This document shows, one piece after another, positions 1 through 8,221 of a stretch of 64,000 nt of DNA. Positions within the stretch are counted from its first letter, which is position 1. Every line of letters starts with the position of its first letter. Made by a program: the position numbers and the translations under genes. Source of the DNA: Rhabditoides inermis (taxonomy: Eukaryota; Nematoda; Chromadorea; Rhabditida; Rhabditidae). The stretch covers positions 382,501 to 446,500 of the forward strand of contig CAWZYM010000102.1 in assembly GCA_963966185.1 (NCBI GenBank), in the 5' to 3' direction. A model generated the notes under the pieces. The model had not been told where the DNA came from and made no database searches. It worked only from the letters and a program-made list of their open reading frames with translations.

Positions 1-484
1 CACGGCGGCTCTTGATTTCTAACTAACGGGGTAGAGGAAGGGGCGGGTCGACGGTGCCACATCCTTTTCTTCGGGGAAAAGAGTCTCTCTCCCGCCCTCT
101 CTCTCTCCCACCCCCTCTCTCTATTTATCCCCTTTTAGCCCTTCTCTCTATGGCCGCGTGGGTCTCCGCGGTCGTCTTCATTCTGATACACCTCGTTCTA
201 GCAAAGTTCCCCGTATTTAATACACTTTACTACATCCATGCGGGTGTGAGCCGCCGCTGGCCTGATCGCGGGCCTTGTTACTTGCTACCGCCAACGCGTG
301 AACACAACTGATCAGAGGTTTTGGTCGATGAAAAGTGCACCATACACAATGACACGACTAGAACACATTTATTGAAACATCATATCATTGCGTGCCCCGG
401 GCTGGAATATTGCATTACGAAAAGAACCACATACAGAGGTTACGAAATTTAACAAAAGATTCACTCAGTCGCTTGCCCGCTGGC
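1..484. other. Left edge: CT-rich intron, then non-coding DNA
   Basis: Positions about 85-135 are a CT-rich tract that acts as the polypyrimidine stretch before the acceptor at 138. After the exon fragment at 139-212 no further exon is visible on the plus strand. A minus-strand AATAAA near 367-372 lies about 115 bases downstream of the stop codon of the minus-strand gene at 485-1990, so the right half is probably the 3' UTR of that gene. Confidence 0.5.
139..212 (+). pseudogene. Duplicate copy of the channel M3 exon (fragment)
   Basis: This stretch nearly repeats exon 8239-8334 of the channel-like gene downstream, including the acceptor context (CT-rich tract, then TTTTAG before CCCTTCTCTCTATGGCCGCG). 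It reads [12 protein letters not shown] then FILIHLVLAKF, matching the M3 segment of the other copy with three or so substitutions. The frame runs out soon after and the M3-M4 and M4 exons present in the other copy are not seen between 213 and 484. It may be the edge of a tandem paralogue extending left of the window, or a truncated duplicate. The homology is seen directly; pseudogene status is inferred. Confidence 0.55.
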
Positions 485-1990
485 CTACTCGTCTGTCTCC
501 ACCTTCACTTCGTGCTTCACCTGGAAATACATAGGTTGAACATGAAAATGTAAGAGTAGACACTGTAAATGCATGCCTTCTCGTCCGACCCCTCCTCTGC
601 CTTGACAATGTCGACGACCTACAAATAAAAATGTGAACGTATTATTTTAAATACATTTAGAGGCATACCTTCTCTCCGGTTGGCTCGGGCTTGACGTCCT
701 CATCTCGTTCTTGAGTGTCGTCATCCGTATCCGCATCAGATGCGACTTCATTGTTAACCTTGCTCATAGCCAGCTCGCTCTTCTTCTTCTCTCCCACTGA
801 CCATAACTGATAGTCATTGCGGAGTGCCAGGAGAACATAATCATTATCACTCTTGTCATCGATGATGATTGGCTTGTCCTTTAGGACCGCCTTCAGGCTC
901 GCTGCGGTGCCACTGTAATTACACCACTCGTTATTATAGGAAATCCCCCATTTTCACGGTACGGCAATTATGGGTGGTCGGTCAGACAGACGAGAAATGA
1001 CGAGAAATTTATGCATAAACAGGGTCATTACGAGGTTTTTGTGGAATAACTCCGTTCAATACTGGAAATTCAAGAAAAGCTCACGATAATCTCTTTGTAT
1101 GTGTCTTCCGGACAAGGGGGTACAAAATTGGTGCAATTCGGTTCAGTTGGAACCAAGTTATTAAAGTTTCTAGTTTTCCCGATGGAAAACGGTCGTTTTG
1201 ACCACTTTATTGCTTGTAATTCACTTTCTTTTTGAGATATCGTAAAAAGCCCACGACAATCGATGGGTAGTATACAGTACAGACCTATACACCCTGAAAA
1301 TTTCATTGAATTCTGAAATGTCCGAACGGAGTGATTAGCTCTGGTAGGTGCTCCGATCTGCTTCATTTTACTTGCAAATGACCCTCATTTCCCTAAAATC
1401 AAACCGCCAAGCGCTCGAATCGCGCGGTCGAGTGGTCTTGCGTGAAGCGATTGCACGGCTAGATGCGATATCGTAGGTGAATGGGGGGGATACCCTATAT
1501 AACGTTTTTTTCGAGATGTACTCACTGGAGATAGCGGGAACTAAAGTTGCCTTCTCCCGGAAGAATTGCTTGCGCTCCATGGGAGCGGATCAGTTTGTCT
1601 GCGATAGGCACGCCTGCGTATCGCAGCAGAGTGAACGCGGTCGCCGGCAGAGCGGGGTACGATATCTGAACAGGTTTGCAGAGACGTATATTAGATTCTC
1701 AATGACTCACGCCTCTCTCTCTCTTTCGTGTGCACTTGCTTCGGTCTTCCTCTTTCACTCGAGCAACGACTTTCCGCCACTCCTCACTATCATGGGTGAG
1801 AATGGGCGGTGCATTCGGATCGAAGGTCGGCGCATCTGAATCGTCTAGATTCACACGATCCAGAGATTCGGCCTGAAAGGGATTTTCCGTACAAACACCA
1901 GAACATCTATTTCGGGAACATTATGCACATGTTTGGAATCAGAATGTGAGGTCAACGCACCAGCTTGTCTGGACCATCATGGTCGGTCAT
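485..1990 (-). CDS. Uncharacterised 217-aa acidic protein, SUMO-motif-rich C-terminus
   Basis: Not recognised. Six minus-strand exons keep phase: 1990-1961, 1872-1711, 1665-1526, 912-669, 618-577 and 520-485. The start MTDHDG follows a TTTTCAG acceptor ending at 2046, a plausible spliced-leader site. The N-terminal third is acidic with a basic patch (CTRKRERG, residues about 57-64); the middle is globular-looking (ISYPALPATAF; DYVLLALRNDYQLWSVG); the last 70 residues are Glu/Asp/Lys-rich and probably disordered. Four consensus sumoylation tetrapeptides occur near the C-terminus: VKPE 184-187, VKAE 197-200, VKHE 207-210 and VKVE 211-214. PIIIDD (125-130) resembles a SUMO-interacting motif. The 47-bp last intron would use a GC donor (AAG|GCATGC); if it is retained the protein gains a different short tail. 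A nuclear SUMO-regulated protein is inference only. Confidence 0.6.
913..1525 (-). other. Large intron of the minus-strand acidic-protein gene
   Basis: This 613-bp intron has a GTGAGT donor (minus strand, 1525-1520) and an ATTACAG acceptor at 913-915. The open frame at 1070-1366 on the minus strand has no homology I recognise and no splice signals that would put it in phase, so I treat it as intronic. Its AT-rich unique-looking sequence could be old transposon material. Confidence 0.45.
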
Positions 1991-2045
1991 TGTGTATGAG
2001 ACTGCGGGTGTTGCTGTTGAAGATGCAGCAGCAGTGGCGGTCAAA

Positions 2046-2048
2046 CTG
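2046..2048 (-). promoter_or_regulatory. Candidate spliced-leader acceptor, acidic-protein gene
   Basis: On the minus strand a TTTTCAG acceptor lies about 55 bases upstream of the start codon at 1990, with no coding exon visible further upstream. This is the usual layout of a nematode trans-splice site; a 5'-UTR cis intron is the alternative. Confidence 0.4.
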
Positions 2049-2968
2049 AAAATGCTTTTAAAAATATAGTAAACAATAGTTGAACAAAAATAATATATAA
2101 AGGACCGTTTCCAGAGCGTGAAAGAGAAATAAGTGGTTCAACAAAACAGTTCATACAGACTATTTTAAATAGCCGGTTGTTGCGGACAAGAGCAGCTTCG
2201 AGTGATTCGAAGATAAGAAAGAGTTGGAGGAAACAGAAAGAGTATCTAAAGGAAATCACGAGGACAATGCGGGGCAAGCACTGATTACAGGCTTTTTATA
2301 TACAGAGTTCGGGGGGCGGGGGGAGGGGCGTGGCAGTGATTCATAACCCGGGATCGCGAGCAAGAGCATTTTCAGATAGCAGAGCTTGAAACGATAGATT
2401 AGCGCTAATCTGGCAATATCGAGCCTTATATGGACTTCAAACTATTGATGTAGCGGCGTTGTGCGTCAAGATATCAAAATGTGATCGATAAATGGTATTT
2501 ACAACATTTCGAGTTCTACAAAGCTGCTTTTACAGAATGTTGACATCTCTTCTAGAAAGCTCGATCTGAAAAAAGGCAGTTTTAGATACGTTTTCGAGTT
2601 ATATTATTTTTGAAACGTTCGCTCTTGCTTTATCACAAACTGTTTCATTATCACCGATAGTTATGCTAGCCGAATAAGCGATAAAATAAGGGGGGTAGTT
2701 TTTGTCCGGAATGGTCTATTCAGTACTCCCCAAGATGTGCTCTATCGATTGATGTGTAGTGTTGCAAGATTCATTAAGTGGAAATCACTGTTTTTTCCAA
2801 TACCACCACCACCTCCCAATACCACCACAGGTTTTGATGTTATGAGGAACTCGTATTTTCGATGTTATAGATTTGCATAGATTTGCATGAAAACTCGGAA
2901 TCGTTTCCCGCCGCCGCACCGGTTGTGGTGTGGTCGTGGTCAAGTATCATAGACAAGTGAGCGTGAGC

Positions 2969-3006
<38 letters not shown>

Positions 3007-3007
3007 G

Positions 3008-3068
<61 letters not shown>

Positions 3069-3077
3069 ACGCCTCTA
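2049..3077. other. Intergenic DNA with a (GA)n tract
   Basis: No supported exon on either strand. 2310-2330 is a G-rich stretch, 2800-2825 holds a short CCACCA-type repeat, and 2970-3066 is an interrupted (GA)n microsatellite that produces spurious Arg-Glu and Leu-Ser frames. It is the 5' flank of the minus-strand gene ending at 2046 and should contain its promoter, but no motif stands out. Confidence 0.5.
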
Positions 3078-3190
3078 TCTTTCCTTTCAAAAACAAACAA
3101 ACAGTTTCTTTTCTTTTCAAAGCCGTTGAAATAATGGGTTCTTTCCTTTCAAAAACCAACAAACAGTCTCTTTTCTTTTAAAACCGTTGA
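3078..3190 (+). repeat. Two tandem copies of a ~55-bp repeat left of the LINE
   Basis: Units at about 3078-3140 and 3141-3190 both read CTTTC.TTTCAAAAAC, then AACAAACAGT, then a T-rich run and a CCGTTGA end. A third diverged copy lies at about 6864-6914, immediately after the LINE 3' end, so the retrotransposon sits between copies two and three of this array. Confidence 0.6.
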
Positions 3191-3327
3191 TAGAGTTTTG
3201 TCGCATTCTTATAGGTATATATATCATCTGGATCCTTGGTGTGTTTCTGTTTATCAAACAATTTTCTAATTTTTAAATTCTTAGATGACAGCCTTTTCTA
3301 ATTTTTAATTTCTTAGATGACAGCCAT
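3191..3327 (-). repeat. Inverted copy of an internal LINE ORF2 segment
   Basis: 3191-3293 is nearly identical to the reverse complement of 4653-4759, inside ORF2 of the same element; shared landmarks are TTGTCGCATTCTTATAGG and CATCTGGATCCTTGG. The last third (TTTTCTAATTTTTAA through TTAGATGACAGCC) is immediately repeated at 3294-3327. The fragment directly abuts ORF1. Confidence 0.8.
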
Positions 3328-3330
3328 GCT

Positions 3331-4107
3331 TTGAGAAATGAAGTGTCGACAATGAAGCGGAACTTCGAGAACGTTCACGCCGACCTCCTTCAGAAAATCC
3401 AGTACCTCGCCAAGAAACAGGACAACCAGGAGAAGTCGTATGCCGCTGCTGTTGCCGCCGCCCCGCCTGTGCCGCTGGCCCCTATCTCGGCCCTCGACCC
3501 GGACAACGTGGCTGTCGTGCTCTCTCGAGTGCCGCGAGATGCCGACTATGAAAAGTTCGTGAACACTGGAGAACGTGAGAAGGAGCGTGTGAACGAAGGA
3601 CGTGACTCTCGACTTGTTCTCGTTGCACGACCGGAAGAAGAAAACGAAACAGAAGACACGCTGCTGACTGTTGTCCAGACTGCCCTCGAAGAAGCCGGAT
3701 TGCCCAAGGACAATGTGATCAAGGCTGCCCGCTACCCTGCTGCAAAGGACCCGAAGAAGACTGGTGCCCGCCCTGTGAAGATCTACCTACGCGATGATGT
3801 CACTCCGGACAGACGTCAGACGCTCAAGGATGCCCTCTCCCGTGCCAAGATCGCTCTCTTCTGCCGCGACGATCTCGGATACATGGATAGGCGTAGGGAT
3901 GGGTTCCTTCGGTACTACTGTAGGACTATGAATAACCGCGCTTCGTTCCAGTGGTACTTTGTTCGCGATCTCGCGGTGCATGCGGATCCCCGGAGGCGTG
4001 GACGGACTTCGGCGACCCGGGAGAAGCACAAGTCAACCGATCCGCAGAAACAGGTGGGTGGGGAAAGCGCGTCTAACAACGTGTCTGTTGTCACCACTTC
4101 TCAGTAA
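3331..4107 (+). CDS. LINE ORF1 protein, 258 aa
   Basis: Intact open frame beginning MRNEVSTMKRNFENVHADLL. Residues about 1-38 look like a coiled coil (Lys/Gln/Glu with heptad-like hydrophobics), followed by an Ala/Pro linker (AAAVAAAPPVPLAP, about 39-52). About 90-175 could form an RNA-binding fold of the kind common in ORF1 proteins (LVLVARPEEE; then RYPAAKDPKKTGARPVKIYL). The C-terminus is basic. No CCHC zinc knuckle is visible. ORF1 proteins of this class bind element RNA and support retrotransposition. The stop TAA at 4105-4107 overlaps the ORF2 ATG (TAATG). Assignment rests on position and style, not a database match. Confidence 0.7.
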   Translation: MRNEVSTMKRNFENVHADLLQKIQYLAKKQDNQEKSYAAAVAAAPPVPLAPISALDPDNVAVVLSRVPRDADYEKFVNTGEREKERVNEGRDSRLVLVARPEEENETEDTLLTVVQTALEEAGLPKDNVIKAARYPAAKDPKKTGARPVKIYLRDDVTPDRRQTLKDALSRAKIALFCRDDLGYMDRRRDGFLRYYCRTMNNRASFQWYFVRDLAVHADPRRRGRTSATREKHKSTDPQKQVGGESASNNVSVVTTSQ

Positions 4108-6582
4108 TGGTTACTTCCGCAGACAAATATTTTAGCCTCTTTACCAGTAATATTCGTAGTTTTAAAAACTCCCTGCAGCTTATAACTGCTTCTTTTCATT
4201 CTCTTTCTGTGATTGGTGTTTTGACGGAGATTTGGACACGGGATGAGAAATCGATTCCAATTTTCCCTCGGCGCGTCACTCACGCAGCCAGATCGGAGAG
4301 GCGGAGGTGTCATTATTAGCGTTCCTTCGAATTTGGGATCTACTTTACTCGCACGAATTAGCCTGGATGATCTTGATGCGGTAGCTTCTAAAATAACCTT
4401 CCCTAATGGATCTAGAATTATTGTTATTGGAGTATATCGGCACCCGACAATGTTGAGAAAACCTACTTTGACTACAGAAATGGAGACTATGCCGCGATGT
4501 GCCATGATCTCGCTGCTATTGATTGGGTCTCGTTGTTCGGACAATGTACTGATATAGATCAAAAGTACAATGTTCTTACTGGCTATATACACGACTCTAT
4601 TAACATACGAGTACCAATTCTGACAATCAAGAGCGCGAAAAAGTTCCCCTCATGGCTGTCATCTAAGAAATTAAAAATTAGAAAATTGTTTGATAAACAG
4701 AAACACACCAAGGATCCAGATGATATATATACCTATAAGAATGCGACAAAACTCTATAAGCAAGACGTGAAAAGCTATCTCATTGAACGCGAACGCAGTA
4801 TTTTGAAAAGAGGCTCCCCAGCTGAATATTGGAATTTTATCAAGAAGCGCACAGTTGGCAAAGCAGACATTCCATTCCTTTCTGATGGGGAAAACCTTGT
4901 CTCCGATAATTTCGAAAGAGCACAGATGTTTAACAAACATTTTTCTGATGTATTTATAAAAGATGACCATAAACCATTCTCAGCGCAAAGTAAAACGTCT
5001 GTTAGCCTAATGAATATAAATCTGGATCCGGATCGTGTTTATACATATTTGAAGCACTTCAAACGTAAACTTTCCTATGGACCGGACAATATACCTAGTA
5101 TTGTGCTGCAATCATTGGCTGTTGTACTCGCAGAACCTTTGTCCATGATTTTCAAGGAATCTCTAACCACAGGCAACATGCCGAACCTTTGGAAACAATC
5201 TATAGTAGTGCCGGTCCATAAGAAAGATGATCCTTCTATTGTAAATAACTACCGCCCTATTTCTCTCACTTGCACAAGCTGCAGAGTGCTTGAGCGGATG
5301 TTAGTCTATGAGATGCGTACACATCTTTGGTCTAATCATCTTGTCGCACCTCAGCAATTTGGGTTCTTAGATGGACGCTCTACCATTTCACAGATGGTGG
5401 AGTATGTCTCATTTATCAGTAGCGAATTGGGTGCAAAAAGACTAGTCGATAGTATATATCTTGATGTTGCGAAGGCTTTTGACACTGTCTCGCACAGACG
5501 ATTAATCCAAATCTGTATCTGTGATGCGTATGGATTCCGCGGCAATCTCCTTAGATGGCTACAAAACTATTTGACTGGAAGGACCCAATGTGTGCGTATA
5601 TCCAACAAATTATCTGATTGGTTAGATGTATTATCTGGAGTACCTCAAGGAAGTGTTGTGGGTCCGCTCTTGTTCTTGTTGTATGTCAACGATATCGGAG
5701 ACGTTATCGAACATAGTAAATTTCATATTTATGCAGACGATCTAAAACTCTACCTGTCATCTAGTACTCCCTGTTTTAAGTCAAAATTAGAATCAGATCT
5801 TCGTCGCATAGCTAAATTTTTTATCGATAGACAAATGAAACTGTCAGTTTCTAAATGTGAGTGTATGCATTTTGGCAAGAACAATCCTGAGCATTCTTAC
5901 ACATGTGAAGGTCAACCTTTACGTTCTGTGCGTAATATACGCGACTTAGGTATTCAACTCAATTTTGATCTCAGTCCTGACAGTCATATTTCAAAACAAG
6001 TACGAAAAGCATCTGCTCTTGCTATACTTGTTCCGCGGACTTTCTCCTACTCGAAAGATTTATATAGAAATTTCTTCATATACAAAATCAGACCGATTCT
6101 CGAATACGGCAGTGAAGTGTTATGTCTAATGAACAAAACTTTCACGAATGCTTTGGAAAAGACACAACGAAAGTTCACAAAGGCAATATTTCCTAAAAAT
6201 GAGCTACGCGAACCGTCTCGAGTCTCTCCAACTGGAAACACTATATATGCGTAGAATAAAACACAACCTCACCCTAGCACATAGCTATATGTATGGATAT
6301 ATAAAGTCTGAAAACCCTTTTGACGTAATTGATTCCAATTCAAGATCATCTAGGAACCGTTCCAATGGGTATAAACTTTACAGTAGCGCCAAAAACACGA
6401 TTCAACAATCTTTTATAATTCATTCGGTTGTTAACACGTGGAACTTGCTTCCTCAAAACGTTGTAAATATCTCCGATAAACACCAATTCAAAAAGAGCCT
6501 AAATAATCATATAAATTTCCATAGCAAAAACGGCACTATTTCCAGTTCACTTAAAATACAAGACCCCACTAATCTCTAAAAT
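4107..6582 (+). pseudogene. LINE ORF2, endonuclease/reverse transcriptase, frameshifted
   Basis: Start ATG at 4107. Frame a (4107 to about 4260) gives an endonuclease start with LTEIWTRDEKSIP; frame b (to about 4455) gives RGGGVIISVPSNLG and VIGVYRHP; frame a resumes by 4464 (YFDYRNGDYAAMCHDLAAIDW) and runs to about 6190; the tail continues in frame b to the TAA at 6580-6582. The stretch that should carry the second half of the endonuclease, with its GDFN-type and SDH-type catalytic motifs, is missing between about 4450 and 4464. Reverse transcriptase is recognisable: NNYRPISLT, LDVAKAFDTVSHRRL (Asp at 5463-5465), SGVPQGSVVGPLLFLLYVND, and the catalytic YADD at 5730-5741. The frame change near 6192 lies in a run of five A. 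A dead copy. Confidence 0.88.
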
Positions 6583-6863
6583 ATGAAGCTGGGGCAACTC
6601 TTATTCAGAAGTGGTGACAAACGGCACACATAGACCGTTTTTCTCACTCATTTTTATCTCGTTTCGGGTGATGAGACTGCACTTTCCCTGCATAGATCAT
6701 GTTAACTCTGATTTCTGGGGAGAGTGCGGTTGTACCGGGTTGCAGGAATACGGACCGACGACGGGGGCTGCTGTGCCGCCCGATCATCGTATTGTATTTC
6801 CTTCTTTTATCCCGTGTTTTCACCACAAATGCATATGAATAAACTATATATATATATATAATG

Positions 6864-6914
6864 AGTTTTTTTTCTTTCTAAAACAAACAAACAGTATTTT
6901 TTTAAACAGTTGAT
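6864..6914 (+). repeat. Third, diverged copy of the ~55-bp repeat
   Basis: It matches the two copies left of the LINE: T-rich start, AAACAAACAAACAGT core, T run and a CAGTTGAT end. It marks the right flank of the insertion. Confidence 0.5.
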
Positions 6915-6961
6915 CGAATGAATGGTGATAAAAGGAAAATATTGAAAAGTGCGTTTTTCAG

Positions 6962-7622
6962 CTCCTCTCCCGTCTCACTTTCAACCACATGCGGCGGCTC
7001 AACATTCTCGTAAGCATCTAGTGTTTTGATGAGTCATACTACTGCTTCGATGAGTCATACTTGTGCTTCCAGAACACGCAAGTGATTCTGAAGCGCGCCT
7101 CGGATTCCAACGACGACGACGACGACGCGGTGACGGCCGGCGGGTGGAAGGTACGACGAACATCATTCCTTATCTCTAGTTATTTTTATACTACTATCGT
7201 AATTGAGTGACACACTCTGAACCGACTTGAACATTGACACTAGTGATTTGGGTTAAAAAGTGAGTCAGACAGTCAGAGACAGAGTGTCGATCGAGTCATG
7301 ATCCGGAATCTTTTTTTAAATAAAGACATGGCAATCACAACCGTATAAACGACGCATAGTTTATTCAAAAGTTGTTATGACATACACACAAATCGAACAA
7401 TGAAATAGTACAGCTACGGTTTGGAACTGTTCGTATTCGATTTGCACTCTTGTAAGAGTGAACTGTGGATAGCGGATAATGACAACTTCAGGTCTCGGGC
7501 GAACTCGGCGCGACGAACCGCATTCGAGTATTCAACGGAACGGACATCATTGATATGCAGCCGAGTGGAGTTGCACAAGCAAATTACAGGTAGAGAGGGA
7601 GGGAGAGAGGGAGAAAGAGAGG

Positions 7623-7678
<56 letters not shown>

Positions 7679-8068
7679 GAGAGAGAGAGAGAGGTTCAGG
7701 TCGGCGTTCGAGGTGAAGGTGGTGTTAGTACGGGACGACTGGGGAGTGGCGATCGTCAGCATTCTGCCACTCGCGGTGGCTGCGTCGTTGGTAGTAGCGA
7801 GGTGAACCATTCACTACTTCACCATTTTCCACGCGACACTTCCCCCGTTTTCCACGCGACCCTCGTTTTCTACTTCCAGTAAGAAGAAGAGGAGACTTAA
7901 GGAAAAAAAAACATTTGTATATGTGTCGTTTCTTGCAGCTACCTGAGTCCTGCCAACGCCGCGGCCCCTCTCTCAGTGGCTGCCATCTACGTTCTGTCAC
8001 TCACTGTGAGGGACTGCCTCGAGAAGGTCCCTCTGTACTCGGAGAACGTGTGGGCGGGCGTGCGTGAG

Positions 8069-8116
<48 letters not shown>

Positions 8117-8188
8117 TCTCTCTCCCCCCTCTCTCTCCCTCTCTCTCTCCCTCTCTCTCTCCCTCCCTCTCTCTCCCTCTCTTTCTCT

Positions 8189-8221
<33 letters not shown>

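Larger units (their letters stand above)
3191..6863 (+). mobile_element. Decayed CR1/Jockey-like non-LTR retrotransposon (LINE)
   Basis: The element has ORF1 (3331-4107), ORF2 (4107-6582, broken), a ~280-bp 3' UTR and an end with GAATAAAC followed by a short (TA)n run near 6840-6860 instead of a long poly-A tail. ORF2 carries recognisable reverse-transcriptase motifs. At least three frame changes and loss of much of the endonuclease domain mean it is not autonomous. A piece of its own ORF2 sits inverted at the 5' end. It lies just upstream of the first recognisable exon of the channel-like gene and may sit in an intron of that gene. Target-site duplications were not identified. Confidence 0.85.

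Noticed and set aside
1070..1366. 98-codon minus-strand open frame as an extra exon of the acidic-protein gene
   Set aside because: Splicing 1526 directly to 912 preserves phase, whereas this frame has no suitable acceptor or donor at its ends and no recognisable content.
1477..1839. 120-codon plus-strand open frame
   Set aside because: It is the antisense shadow of two exons of the minus-strand acidic-protein gene, which splice with consistent phase.
3787..4097. Minus-strand open frames opposite LINE ORF1
   Set aside because: Shadows of the ORF1 coding sequence on the other strand.
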